DNA of 64,000 nt from NCBI GenBank assembly GCA_025642065.1, contig JAODUP010000552.1:215834-279833 (forward strand), read 5' to 3'. The notes under the pieces were generated by a model. That model made no database searches and was not told the origin of the DNA. It worked only from the letters and a program-made list of their open reading frames with translations. The position numbers were made by a program, and so were the translations under genes. Every line of letters begins with the position of its first letter. The first letter of the stretch is position 1. The DNA comes from Paralvinella palmiformis (lineage: Eukaryota; Annelida; Polychaeta; Terebellida; Alvinellidae). Below are positions 1 through 13,476 of the stretch, one piece after another.

Positions 1-19
1 TGAACTATATTCTTCATGA

Positions 20-155
20 ATAGATAACAAAGATAAAAAATATGTACCTGGACTATGAGTTTGCCCAACCCCTGTACTAGGTGCACCACTGATCATGATT
101 CTTTTTGACGATATTGGCATGACATTTGCAATTATTATTATTATTATTATTATTG
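20..155 (+). repeat. Dispersed repeat with ATT tail, copy 1
   Basis: GGACTATGAGTTTGCCCAAC, CCCTGTACTAG and an (ATT)n tail match 23070-23180. Probably a SINE 3' part; the head lies before the match. Confidence 0.5.
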
Positions 156-2410
156 ATTAAGCCTTAGCTATATGGTTGTTGCCTTTAAAAATATATAAGC
201 ATGTAATATATGTCAAAGTTTTTTTCCAGTCTGTAAACTGTTACTTCATGAAAACCTCTTATAATTATCTGTCACAGTAATGAAACCTGAAGGTACATAA
301 TTAGCAGTCACAATTATAATGACTACCATGTATAGTGCTCAATATATAAGCTTGAATTTTGTACTTCATTAGGAAGAAGAAATGGTAAATTATTGAGTCT
401 ATAACATTCAAACAGATTAAAAAGGACAAATGTAAGCTTATTAGAATAGAGATGGTAAATATATTTTTAATATGCTTAATTATTTAATATCATACACTAT
501 ATACAGTTGGGGTGTAGGATAAAAGCCTCTATTTCATATCCTGAAAAGGTTGAAAATTTTTAAGTTTGGGATAAAAAAGGGATATTAATACAAAATCTGA
601 TTTTGGAAATTAGTTCTGGAGCTTGGTCAGGTATAGTAGCTGCCCTGGAGTAGATCAAGTAGTCTGTGCAGCAGCCTTGAGTTAAATAAGAGCTTTGATG
701 GCTGATACAGTGGTATTGTCTGCATCATGACCATGAAGTGTTTTGTACCTAGACCACCCTCTGGATCTGACAGTGTGTAGTGATGGCACCCTTACATGTC
801 TTGGCACGTTTCTGAGAATACTCCCACCTGATATTGGTCTTTTTCACTTTGTTCTTTGTATACATAGAGTTTTGTCCCCCCCCCCCCTCTCTCTCTCTCT
901 CTTGGTTCTGAATGACTTCCGTGTTGTGTAGGCCCTATTGGTAGAACTGATAAATGACTATTATAATAGAGAGAGAGAATACTGATGTTGGCTTGATTTG
1001 TTTGTAATTTGGCTTCAGCTAGAGGTGTCGGTTATAAATTACTCACTGGCTTCTCTTTAAATTGCAATTGCACTACAGTTCAATGGAAACAAATTCAATG
1101 AACCATATGCTGCTGCCAATTAAGATAATAATTGCAGCTATGAGGATCAAAGGGATCATCGAATAATCTCAAAGATTATCTAATTTGTCAATTTTCCTCT
1201 AAGGCAAGGGGATTTTATTCTAATTAAGGGGGTCTTGACCGTATTCAGTATTGGCGTAGATCTATACCATATATATATATATAATGATACATGCAGTTGT
1301 ACCATTTCTTAATGGAAATTACAATACATTACACAAATATATAAATTACAGATTTAATAGATTTATTCAGTATCATACATTTATACCAATTCATTATTAT
1401 TTATCTGTAAATTCTAATAAATATTGAATGAAAATAAAATACATTCATTAAATTGATACAAGAACGCACACATATCTAAAATCAGTAAATTTAAATATAG
1501 ATATGAGGAGCTTTTCTCAATATTCATTTGTAAATAGACACTATAAATACATACATTCACTGGGTTAGAAGTTAAAAGTGGGCTTTATACCTTCACGACG
1601 ATTTTATTTACGGTATTGCTATGGGCGATAATAAATAAATCTGTTCTCCGAAACCTTTACCTTATCTGCACTAAAACCTAATGCAGCCATACTCGCTGCA
1701 AGTAAATATGATATAATTAATAGATATAAATACCTTACTTTTAGTGAGTACTGTTTTATGGAGATTCAATCAACGAATAATCACAACAACAACAAAACTC
1801 ATATTATTATGAGCAGTGAAGCAATGAAATTATGAATCAGTCTAGATCAAACTAAAATAGAGACGTGATCGCTTATCATCATGTCATTTTTGATAATCAC
1901 ATATTGATATTATGTTTTATTGCGTTGTCAATTATATGTGGCGATATGGTTGAAAAAATTGGAACCAGATATTTACTCGTATTAACAGGTGTGTATGTTT
2001 ATATATATATATATATATATATATAGGGGGGGGCTATGTGTGCCTACGGCCATGGCTATGTACTATGTTGCTATCAAATGTACGTTTTATTTTTCGACGT
2101 GAACCAGACAAGTTGGTGACCCGACACAACATTCGTATCCCTCGATGTGCAATAATGTATGTTCCGTTGTTTTGTTTTAACTGTATGTGTACTGTTTACA
2201 TATCTTTCAAGAAAACTCATTCATTAATTATCACTTAACTGTCTTATATTATAATAACTTGTTAAGTGGAGATATGGAGTTTTATCTGTATGTTCAATCT
2301 AATAATAGACTAATTGAAGTTAAAAGAAGCTGTGACTTTTTGGTAGATAGAATCAACATTTAACATGGTAAATGATCGAGTTCCACTGGTAAGATAACTT
2401 ACCGTGTAAT
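156..2410. other. Non-coding stretch
   Basis: A+T-rich intergenic DNA with a C-run/CT-run at 876-901 and AT microsatellites at 1270-1283 and 2000-2024. No exon with homology was recognised on either strand. Confidence 0.6.
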
Positions 2411-2729
2411 CAGGGGCCCACACATCCTGGATAACAACAAATTCATTTTTGCAGATTCTGTAAATATCCTTGAATTTTACAAAATTGGGAAATGTCATGT
2501 AAAAAATATTGCCTGTGAAAAAAATCCACTTAGAACAAAAAAGTCTGTGAATAAATATTATGCATGTAGAAGAAAACTTCTCTCCATAATCGATAATACA
2601 TTGAATAAATACAATATGCTTTTTTGAACATTTCTTAATTTATTGCCTTTAAATCTTGTATATTAATTCATCCTGGAAATTGGTAATTTTTTCCTGGAAA
2701 ATTTATATTTCCTTGTCTGTGGAAACCAT
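2411..2729 (+). repeat. Dispersed CAGGGTTCCC-type MITE, copy 1
   Basis: Shares with 42589-42911 the sequence ACAACAAATTCATTTT, CCTTGAATTT, GAAAATCCACTTAGAA and the terminal TTCCTT..CTGTGGAAACCAT. Ends resemble hAT-type termini; no target duplication was checked convincingly. Confidence 0.55.
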
Positions 2730-2884
2730 GTGTAATATTAGATACTGATGTTTCACTTAGTTATATATTCCAAGTGAATTCTCTATTCTAAATACCTAAT
2801 GTCCAGAGATGACTGCATGAACAACTTTAATTACTTAATAGAGTTAAAGTAAATTTCTTTATGGTATTATGGTCTATTAGAGTG

Positions 2885-3080
2885 CTCTGTGTGGACTAAT
2901 ACCACTGACTTTCATGAGGTTTCTGTTAGTCCATATCAGTCTAACCTCTACCGCCATAGACCAGTCCAGCTTGGGTATCCCAACAGAAGCTGTAGCTCCT
3001 GCTGGGTTATAGATATCTGCGTTACTGAGACTCACAAGCCACCCTCACCACGCCAAGGAATGGACTATGAGGGGGTTTAA
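2885..3080 (+). repeat. Dispersed repeat, copy 1
   Basis: Contains CTTTCATGAGG..CTGTTAGTCCATAT and ACAAGCCACCCTCACCACG..AATGGACTATGA, which recur inverted at 14735-14885. An open frame across it is incidental. Confidence 0.5.
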
Positions 3081-5288
3081 GACTATAATTTGGGATAGGT
3101 GACTTAAAATTTACTTCAGTAAAAATTATTTTATAAAGTTTTAAATAAAAATGGAACTGCAAGATTTATTACCAGACAGGTGGCCAGAAGCCACTGTTAC
3201 ACTACTCCATTTATTAGATGAGTGTTATAATGAGGTGTGTAAGGTGTCAACATGCATAATGAATGCACAGTCTGTACGGAGTTGTTTGTACCTTGAACAT
3301 GAACTAAAGTAAAGCGCAATGTATTGTTAATAGCTTTTGCTTTAATGACAGGATCAATCCGATAAACAAAACGACTTTTATTCAATGTTGATACAGGCCA
3401 CCATTGGAAGTAAGTAAAAAGTGTACATAACAAAGCAAATGTGACATTACTTTACAAGAGACCACTTCATTACATGAAGCTAGTAAATATTATACTGTCC
3501 AATGAACAATTACTTGTGCTATGAAAAATTACACATGACAATATTACTAGAACATGTAATGCGTAAAACATATTACAGCAATATATTACCATGTATTGTT
3601 CTGATTATTACTGTCCTCATTCAGGTAAAAAAGTCAAATAATTTTATGTCATACTGGTCACTAAAATAAACAGCTAACTGCAAGCCTTCACAATGAGAAT
3701 ATCACCTTGAACTTACACCATTGAATAAACATGCCAAACTAAGCGTATTTAAGTGAAGCTTAAATGTTTTTCTTATTGGCTGGGATTAGCTGCCATGTTA
3801 GAACATAAATCGGGTACTTAGAGGTAAGCCTTCGTGTTTATTTCACATTAAGATACACATGTCTTGGCAAACAGCCAAAACTATTATGAAATTAGTACAT
3901 GCTTAAAGTGCTATGAAGTGAAAACACAAACCATCAAACTGCAAACAGGCATGAGACTATCCGAGACTACTTGATTCCACTCCCCATTTTTAAAAACATT
4001 ACTTTCAGCTCTGGAAAAAACAGAAAACTCTCATCCCTATGCAAAGGAGGGCATTCTGCAAACGCCACCAATTTGCAACGCACATCACTAGTAACAAGCT
4101 TAAATTATATTTGAAAATGATACATTTTGCAAGATGTTGATTTTATTCAGTGACCTTCACATGCAGCAAATTGATTGGTAAATATGCAGCAGTGTTCAGG
4201 AGTAACAAGATAAATCTGAGTTTATTTGTAACTGCTGCAGTAACTGCAAGTTAAGTTTTGTCCCTAAGCAATTAAACATTTTGGGAAATTTTAATTTTAA
4301 TCCCTTTAAAAGATAATCCAATTATGGGCATTTTATTGTGGCAACATTTCCATCCAAATAAGCAATATCACACACACACTTTTATGACTGAGTGCAACAT
4401 AATAACTCGCAGCAATAATATGATTTATTCTAAAATATTCCAGATGAAAGTTGGAACAAACATCCATAAAAAGATCCGACACAAGAGTAAAATATATCAC
4501 CAATGGCATCAAAGACAGACAAATATTACTAGAGTAAAATACACATAAAACAAGGCACATACCATAATGTAGAATCATGAATGTTATCACACACACATAC
4601 ACACACACAGTGTATTATTTAATACACAGAATGTTCAAATAAAGTATTACTGATAAGCTACTATTTGTTCATCTTAACTACAATGAACACACCACAGCCA
4701 ATTATAAATATTTTTGCTTAAATTTAAAACACAGTTAATGCTAAATTGTCAGCATCCTATAAAGCAGAATAATTATGTGGCATTACAGTCACCCATAACA
4801 GAAGAAGAACTAAATTATCTATCATCAAATTAAATTGGAAACAAACTAATTGAATTGAGTAATAACACAAAACATTTATATCAAGAAAAATTACACCAGC
4901 AGTCAATAAAACCAATAAAGAAATTTAGTTAAACTAATTTAAAAAACATGTTACTGTCTGCATTCCATACTCATTAACTTCCACTGTTTTGTCTTGAATA
5001 CTTGAGAGAAGGACTTGCAGATAAACACAAAACAAAAATTCATGGAATCCGTTGTATAGTCTTCTGATAATAGCTGTCCTCAATCTAAGATATCAAATTT
5101 GTATCTTCATCACTGTCATTTCTCTCATTAAGTTGATCTCTTTGAAACCAAAAAGAAGAATATAAAATTAGCTCTTGACAAATACAGATAATATATAAAT
5201 ATCCATAATAATTTTTCAGTTTTTAAATGTTTGTCTGAATTTCTTCAGGATATATTTGATTGTGGTGCGATTTATCCAGCTTCAGCAC
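3081..5288. other. Region 3' of mucolipin, probable 3' UTR and intergenic DNA
   Basis: Follows the mucolipin stop codon on the minus strand. Minus-strand AATAAA-type signals occur (for example near 4418) but the cleavage site cannot be decided. Short frames here are not conserved-looking. Confidence 0.5.
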
Positions 5289-6504
5289 CTACTTGTTGCA
5301 ACAGAATGCTGGCAGACAGTCACAGAGACACGACCTGGAGCCACAGTCATATTTACGAAGACGTCTTTCAGTAGAGACAGACCTGAACAGCGTACATGCT
5401 TCATCATTACATTGGTCTATAAATTCTTCTATTGTGGTCTTTGGAAAGCCATTTTTGTTGCAGTGCTATGAAGTATTATTGTATTTAGTGACATATATTT
5501 AATGATGTATAAATAATAAAGGATACATGCACACACACACACACACAACATATATCATCTAGCACAGGTTCCAAGTTAAAACTATAATTTTTAATACAAG
5601 GCCTATTTGCTACAGTCAGTCAGTGAATAAGGTTTAATGAAACACTGACGCAAAAATGTTATATAGTATACATCCCATCCTTTTATCACCTCTTACAACA
5701 TATAGAAGGATATGGTGGATCAATTCTAAATCCTAAACCCAAAGGTTGTTAAGTACAGGCAGGAAGTTTTAAAACCACCACCATCTTCTTAGATATTTTC
5801 TACACAAACAGCAGACCATATTAATGGCATATGAACAGCGAGCAGGAACTCTCTGTTATGGACTGAAATGGGGGGATGCCTGTAGCACCCTGTGAGTGAG
5901 TGGGATCCTGTCTTTTTATTTGGATTATGTCCGTGCAATATCAGACACTGATTAGACAATTTTGGATAAAATATAAGACAATGGATATTTGTTAAAACAT
6001 ATATTTGTTTTGAAGGTTTCACCATTTATGAGTAATTTCTCTGTGATGTTTGGTGCACGTTTTGTATCAGCCTAAATATAGTGTGATATTGTTATTCAGT
6101 ATCTGCTAAGAGTAGGAATTTCTTTAAAATATTGTAAGAGAAATATATAAAAAATATGCCATTGTGTGACCATCAACACAATAAGATTTCAAGATAGACT
6201 TAAGTAACACTGGTCAACTCATTGTTTTGGGTTAAAAGCCTTTAATATTAATCTCGTAAACTTAACATTCCAGGTTATTTATCAATATGTTTCACTGATT
6301 ATCATCTAAAAAAGGACACACTTTGAACCTCTGTAGATGAATCATTCACTGATTCAACATTAGTTGGTCCATTTCAGAAAGTGGTCCACTTAGAAAGTCA
6401 GAAAGAACTGGTGCTTAAAAATATTTAGTAGCAACAAATGAAATATCTATAATTTACACAAACATTACAATAGCACATACATAAATTTTATGTTTGTGTG
6501 TGTG

Positions 6505-6539
<35 letters not shown>

Positions 6540-6600
6540 TATTGCTAACTGAGATTTATACAGATTACTTGAATATTTCAGATTATACAGATTAACTGTA

Positions 6601-6636
<36 letters not shown>

Positions 6637-9600
6637 TGTTCAGACAAATTCTGGTAACAATCTTCAACCAGAAAATTGTCAGTGAAATCCTCCCCCCCCT
6701 CCAAAAACAAACAAACACCCTGACACTTTTGAAGAACACTAGGAATCTGGAGATACACATGTCTAATGATGAGAAAACACCACAACATTCATAAGGGAAA
6801 CAAAATAATAAATACCGCAAACTATCATCCCAAATACTAATAGGTGAAAATATTTAGCAACGTTTTGTTTTATTATGCTGATTATATTAACTAACAAGAT
6901 TACTCGAGTTACTAATGATATTCATATGCTTACCTTAATAGTTTCGTAAGTGTCCATTATGACTGAGATGAAGACACTGAGTATAACGTATATAAACAGA
7001 CTTATGAACGTGTAGAGATAGATCATGCTGTACCACCAAACGTAACTGTCGGGACTAATGGCGGCAAACGTCACATACATATCATCACCGTTAACTAGTG
7101 AGAACAAGCAAGCTGAAGCTGCATGAAGCTGGCGGAACTGGAAATTTAAAAATAGAAAAAAAACAAATGCCTATAATAAAGCCACTCTGCAACTTGTATA
7201 TTTAATAATAATAATAGGGTATATTTAACAATAAGGTATATTTAATAATAATAAGGTATATTTAATAATAAGGTATATTTAATAATAATAATAAGGTATA
7301 TTTAATAATAAGGTATATTTAATAATAATAAGGTATATTTAATAATAAGGTATATTTAATAATAATAATAAGGTATATTTAATAAAGCACCCTTACTAGC
7401 AGGAGCCATTCAAAGGCACTGTACAAATAATATGTAATATAATAATACCCCAAATAATATGTCTAAAAAAACCTGTAAGTGATTTAAAAGATGATAATTA
7501 TTTATCTGTGAAAGCGACCTTGAACAGGTGTGTTTTAGAACAGATTTTCAAGAGATGACCCATTTCTAATATCTGCCAGCAACCTATTTCACAAAGTGGG
7601 GGCTGCAACACAAACTGGCATAAGCCAGTTATCAGATGTGATTTACTCCTGTAAACACAGAACAGTGTTCGTGTGTTTAACACATACAACTCCATTGTTT
7701 AGACCCTCCACTGAGCTAGGGGCAAGTGCTCAGGAAAATATCCCACAAACACAGATTCAAACCCAGAAACTGGAGTTCTGCAGCATAATGCACTATCTAT
7801 CACACTACCAGAGCACCGCTCCAATCAAGTAGTAAATTGATCCAAACATCGTCTTGTCACACAGTTGATATGAGCTATAAATTTCCAGATACCTTACACA
7901 GTCTTAGTACTACTTAACACCATATTTACCTTTATGTGATATGGACCTAACACAACCCAGCCACATATAGTGAAGCCAAAGTAAAATACTCCAGCACAAA
8001 CAAGAAAACGAAATATATTCGGTGCAGATTTCTTCATGGTCAGTATCAGTACCTGAATATGAATGATAAACATTAGATTAAATCAACTAGCAGGCGAATT
8101 AGTGTTGTAACCCACATAATAAACTACAATAAAGTACACTTCAATACTATCGAGCACATAATTGTTTCACCTAACTCACATTATACTTGTAGAAGAATCC
8201 AAGATACCTAAGTACTCCAAACCATACTAATAAGCTGCTTGTGCCTAACAGTAAGCTACAGACTTCATAATTATAAGACAGCTGTAAACAAATGAATTAG
8301 TAACATGAAATATTATACTGTACAATACACTAAAAAGAAATATTATTTCAATAATGTAAAATACAAACAAACATTTTGTAAACTACGATAAATCCTGATT
8401 AAAGGAACGGTCCACCTTCATTTCAAATTTTCAGGACTAATACATCTATGCTCACAAATATCATAAATGATGTGAAAACGATCACCCACATATTAAATAA
8501 ACCAGTTAAAAGTGCTGATTAAGCTAGAAGGAGAGCCCAAGCTCCTGAATACTGACGTCACTTGAACCCAAAACGTTTGACCGGAGGTCTGTAGAGCCCG
8601 TACAAAAGCATGTAAACAAGTGTTAGCCAGGAATAACTCCAGAACAAAACGCAATAATCTTGTTAAAATTACACCAAGACTGACACACAACCATATCAGT
8701 TTCAGCCAAAAGAACCATTACAACATGAAGATGATTCCGATTGTTTAAAAAAAAGCAGAATCATCGGAGAAAGCGCAAGGAGAACATAAGGTCAGGTGAC
8801 ATCAGAGCACTTGACTTTTCTCCTTCCCACCTTCTAGTCTGGCTTCTGGTGCAGCCAAAATGGCAGCCCTCCAGTAATTCGGATTATTTCCCTATATCTA
8901 TGATATCAGATATATTTCATGATTACTGTTCTAAGCATTACATATTTAAGAAATATTATCTGAGGGTGAACTGTCCCTTTAAACGTCCACATAGAGTTCT
9001 GTAATCTGCACAATATTTATCTAATTATAACAAACATACCTTATTCTCAATGGCTATCTTATAACCTGATCCCACCATTGCCAGAAAGTCATTGATCACA
9101 ATTAACACATACCAGAGGTTGAGGAATTCCAGACGATCACTGTAGGTAAGTTTCTTGTTGTAACGTACCTTAAAAAACTTCACCACCCTCTGAAATTCCA
9201 CCAAACAGCATCATATGTCAGTGCTCCAACAACAATCATGGTCACTTTATCAGTGTTACTAAATTTAATTGTTGCAAAATTATTTCAATTTTATTGATAT
9301 TTCACACAATTTACCATTTTTAGCATGTGACCTTTTATCAGGGATCTGACGCACAAAATTAGGGAAAGCATGCTGACAATAATCACCACAATGTCAAATA
9401 TTGTGGAAAGGATGGCTTCGGATGACCTGCCACCTGTTGATAAAATAATTGATGCAATAATACATTCATCATTTGATACTACTTTCAGATGTTTCATTAT
9501 TAACAATTAATTGATAAATATCATACATCATTATTCAGTATGGCTTAAATGTGAGTAATTAATCGGAACGATTGACATAAATTACAATTGATAATGTAGG

Positions 9601-12600
9601 TGATATCAAGCTGTTTTAAATATCAAAAGGTTAAAATATTACTGAACAGGAATGCTTATGTAGTAGTATATTAATAGGAAGTAATGGCTCAAATTACAGT
9701 ATATCAACAAATGATTTTACCATCATAATAAATCTCCCCAAAACAGGCTAATGGTACCTCAGAAACCTTTAAGTTGACTAGGATCTGTCCATCATGTTGT
9801 GAATTATCATATTCAATCTATAAATGATAAGACCTTTTTATGTTCATTCATGATATACATGTAATGAGACAATCAATTTCTTATTCAAACTCAGCAACTC
9901 TTTTGGAAGCATTGACTACAAAAAGACATAACATACATAATGCACCCACTCCACCTGCCAAGTAAAGGTATTTAACTAGAAAAGGCAATCACCTGCAACT
10001 ATATCACTTTATACAACTACGGGTTTATATCACTTTATACAACTATATACACATCACTTCATACAACTATATACACATCACTTTATACAACTATATACAT
10101 ATCACTTTATACATATCACTTTATACAACTATATACACACCACTTTATACAACTATATACACACCACTTTATACAACTATATACACACCACTTTATACAA
10201 CTATATACACACCACTTTATACAACTATATACACACCACTTTATACAACTATATACATATCACTTTATACAACTATATACATATCACTTTATACAACTAT
10301 ATACATATCACTTTATACAACTAATACTATTCACACTGACACATATGCTATACGACCTAATTATGTACTAAGTAAGAGTTTGTATAATACTATTTAAGTA
10401 AATAGTGTTATTACATTTTTTAGCCAAACAAATGTCATGTATTAAATTTGACATTTGTAGCCCCAACAATCTTCAGGTATTTTATTTCATGGTTACTCAG
10501 TGAAAGAATTGGGCAGAGTATCATCCACAGCACAGTGATAAAAGCATGTCAACTTTCTTGTGATTTTGTGAAATTTTGATAAAAGAAAGATTAAGAAAAT
10601 TAATCAAGCTTAAAGCAATTTTAAGCTAATTTCAGTACTTTTGGCAAGTACCCCAATTAAACAACAACTGTGCCTCTGTTAGAATCACTGCTGGAACCTA
10701 TAATCATTTCATCTACTGTAACAACATTAATGAAAGCTCAGTAAAACAGGAATTTTGTTTGTTGACTCTGAACAAGCAAAAGACAGTGTCAATAAATGCA
10801 AACCATATGGAAGTCAGCAAGAACAAATTATCATAAATAGGAAATGTCCTCAGTCAATTACCATAAAATAGTTTCATAACTAGTGTCAACTAGGGGTTTT
10901 GTAAATTATGAGCAGATCTTGAAAGTATGTAGCCCAAATAATGTATGTGTAATAGAATGTTAAGTTATTTACGAGAGGCATGTAGATTATGAAATTCAGT
11001 GATTAAATAGGGAGGTTAGGCACACTAAAGAAATATAAGTATTGGTGAGAAATAAGATCGATTCAGTATGATTATTATATCTAAAGCTACACATTCAATA
11101 TCCTGAGCAGTCCAAATCGAAGGTGTCACAGTTTTCTGCACAAAAGCATGACCTATGTCTGTGAAAATGTTGGTCACTCTAAAGTAACACAGGCTGACAA
11201 CATATGTCACATCATTACAATAAAGAGTGAGATCTGGAGTTCTGGGTATCTACACCCTGGTAAAGAATTGTGCAGATTAATATAGACATAGACCAATTTA
11301 TTTAGATATCTAATAATACATATCATGTATGAGGCTTCAGAATCCAGAAAAATGCTTCCTTCAGTCCTATGAACTCAGTAAGGCACAGAAGCCGCAATAT
11401 TTCATTTCCTACGATGTTTATTTGTCCAGTAAGTTATGGATACACACCCAAAATAAATGTGTTAATTTTCACAGCTAGCAAACACCTAGTCAAAGTAGTA
11501 AACGTTTGTTTTAATGGACCCAGCTATCTCTGGTATCTTCATTTAGTTCAAACCCTGACATAGAAGTTTACGTTGCATTGAGCTAACAATTGCCGTACTA
11601 GATTACCCCAAAAGCTAAAACCACTTAATTCAACTGTTTTCCAACACCACAATTTAAAAACATACCTGAACATAACCAACACTTCAATTAATAAAATATA
11701 TCAACAATTGTAATGACTACTGATAAGTTTCTGGGTACATGACTATATAATGATGGCTTTATTATACACACCTGAATGAAGAAGGTATAGCAGTCTGGAG
11801 AACTTAATCTTGACACAAATTTCAAGTGTATAGCCGTCAGGTTAAACTTCAACACCGATTTGACAATGCTGCAAAGGAAAACAACTGATCATGAAGTACA
11901 CCTCAAACTTAAAAAAAGAAGAAATTAAACAAATAAAACCAATTATTTTCTTTTGTCTCAATTTTTATGCATATATTTGGCAAGGAAATCTCGATAATGC
12001 AGTTAGGATGGAATTATTGCTTCTAACTGTTATAGTTAAGCCAATATAATAATACTATATTAATATTATAAATAACATACATTTAAAATTAATTTTTTAA
12101 TTTAAAAACAAAAATTTAATATAAACAACATACAGCTCCTTATTAAACATACTGGTAGTAAAAGTTACTCCTAAAATTAGATTTTTCAATTTTTTTAATA
12201 ATTTTAAATTTAAAGATAAAAAAAGCTAGTTACCCATCAAAGTTAATGCTGTGATTGTGAAGCTCCAGGTAATGTGATATGTTATATGCCTTCTTGTGGT
12301 GACCAGTTTTGTTATTATATTCCAAAACAAAGCTGACTGGGAAACAAGCTGGCAAAAGCAAATAACAATTCATATTTTTGTTGCACAATAACTAAACTGA
12401 TAATAAAACACATCATAATTTTTTTAAATAAATAAAAGAATTATCTGCATATATACATCATTCAGAAAACCCTAAATGATCATTTCATTTTAATATGATG
12501 AAAAGATGTATACAAGTTCTGTATAATATTTATAATTAAGAGAATGGGTACACTAATTATATTACAACATTTATTAAAATCTAGCTACCTCTTATAACTT

Positions 12601-13476
12601 GTGACTTTTAGTCATTTAAACTTACTGGTTTCTTGTGCAGCATCAAATTCATAACTCTGATTATGAGCCCAATTTTTGCTTAATCTGTAATGTGTGTTAC
12701 ACATCACTATACAGGGTACTTTAGATAATTTATTTTGTCGAATAAATTGATATGTGCCAACAGCAATATTTTCAGTTTCATCGTACTGCAAAATAGAAAC
12801 AATCAGACAGAATGTAAAATTCCTTAAAGCAAAGGGAGCATTTGTATTAAATCAATTCAAATATGTGCATGTTTGTTGGTCTGTATAGACCGAACCATTT
12901 AAATGCATTTTATAATATTATTTTTAGATGTCATGTTGTGGTCTGTGATAACTAACCCTTTCCATGGCATAGTTAACACTTGAAAAGAATTCTTGATGTG
13001 TGTAGACTGCAAAGGCTCCTGAAGATGGAGGATATGGCATTGTTTCTAGGTCTGATGACCAATCCTTCAAATACAAGTGTTTGAATGATAGAGAGCTCTT
13101 TTCCATGAATTCAACATGTGATGACCTTGATAGTCCAAATATGGCCAACTGGGAAAAACACAGAAAAATTAAAATAAAATGCTGTTCAGTCAATTTATGG
13201 AAATATACAACGCCATTAAGCTATTCGATATTATCAACAGAGATGAAGCATAAATACTGAACAGTCACATACCTGAATAGTCACAAGGACAACCTTTGTT
13301 AGCTGGAGTATCAGCTTCCATGGAAATTTGCCCTTCGCTTGCCATTTCTGACATGGACTGAAGAAGAAATATTTTAATCTTCTACGCAGTAAATCTTCAT
13401 CCTCAAAACAGTCATCTGATGCTGAGCTATTTATGGTGCCATAACTCTGTGAGAACTGTGTGTCATCATCCATCAT
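5289..13476 (-). CDS. MCOLN: Mucolipin (TRPML) lysosomal cation channel, complete, 13 coding exons
   Basis: Endolysosomal TRP-type cation channel (Ca2+/Fe2+ release, PI(3,5)P2-gated in the family). Coding exons, 5' to 3' on the minus strand: 13476-13273, 13148-12957, 12785-12626, 12348-12234, 11868-11772, 9817-9767, 9610-9586, 9433-9315, 9189-9040, 8281-8180, 8052-7930, 7137-6934, 5465-5289. All junctions are GT-AG and in phase, giving 572 codons plus stop (human TRPML1 is 580 aa). Start is the first ATG of [10 protein letters not shown], just inside the first coding exon. Seen: acidic/dileucine EDEDLL (residues 25-30), the basic [12 protein letters not shown] stretch that contacts phosphoinositides in the family, TM1 near 55-77, a long luminal loop with the conserved PDCYTF and NC cysteines, pore motif NGDDM (462-466) followed by the last TM, and a cysteine-rich tail ([11 protein letters not shown]) resembling the palmitoylated tail of TRPML1. 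Which vertebrate paralogue it matches is not decided; invertebrates usually have one. Introns carry a 24-bp minisatellite, a TTAA MITE and a SINE. Confidence 0.95.
6506..6636 (+). repeat. Two AT microsatellites in the last mucolipin intron
   Basis: AT runs at 6506-6534 and 6611-6636, each bordered by GT or CA runs. They give rise to the spurious YIYIYI frames in this stretch. Confidence 0.9.
7201..7386 (+). repeat. Tandem repeat of GGTATATTTAATAATAATAA units
   Basis: About nine copies of AAGGTATATTTAATAATA with a variable number of AAT triplets, in a mucolipin intron. Confidence 0.9.
7560..7832 (-). mobile_element. tRNA-related SINE in mucolipin intron
   Basis: Minus strand: GATTGGAGCGGTGCTCTGGT head and a B-box-like GGGTTTGAATC, then a long unique body. 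The promoter boxes are degenerate. Confidence 0.45.
8403..8978 (-). mobile_element. TTAA-flanked MITE, copy in mucolipin intron
   Basis: Starts AGGAACGGTCCACCTTCA and ends TGAGGGTGAACTGTCCCT, imperfect inverted repeats, with TTAA at 8399-8402 and 8979-8982. Same family, opposite orientation, as 18149-18783 and 27467-28077. TTAA duplications point to a piggyBac- or Kolobok-type source. Confidence 0.75.
10029..10323 (+). repeat. 24-bp minisatellite in mucolipin intron
   Basis: About a dozen copies of ATCACTTTATACAACTATAT plus ACAT/ACAC. Two variants alternate in blocks (CACACC and CATATC), showing local homogenisation. Confidence 0.92.

Noticed and set aside
6465..6820. Minus-strand frames of 80-107 codons with YIYIYI runs
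   Set aside because: They are produced by AT/CA microsatellites in a mucolipin intron; no conserved sequence.
10029..10323. CRISPR-like array
   Set aside because: The 24-bp units are directly contiguous with no unique spacers, in a eukaryotic intron; it is a minisatellite.
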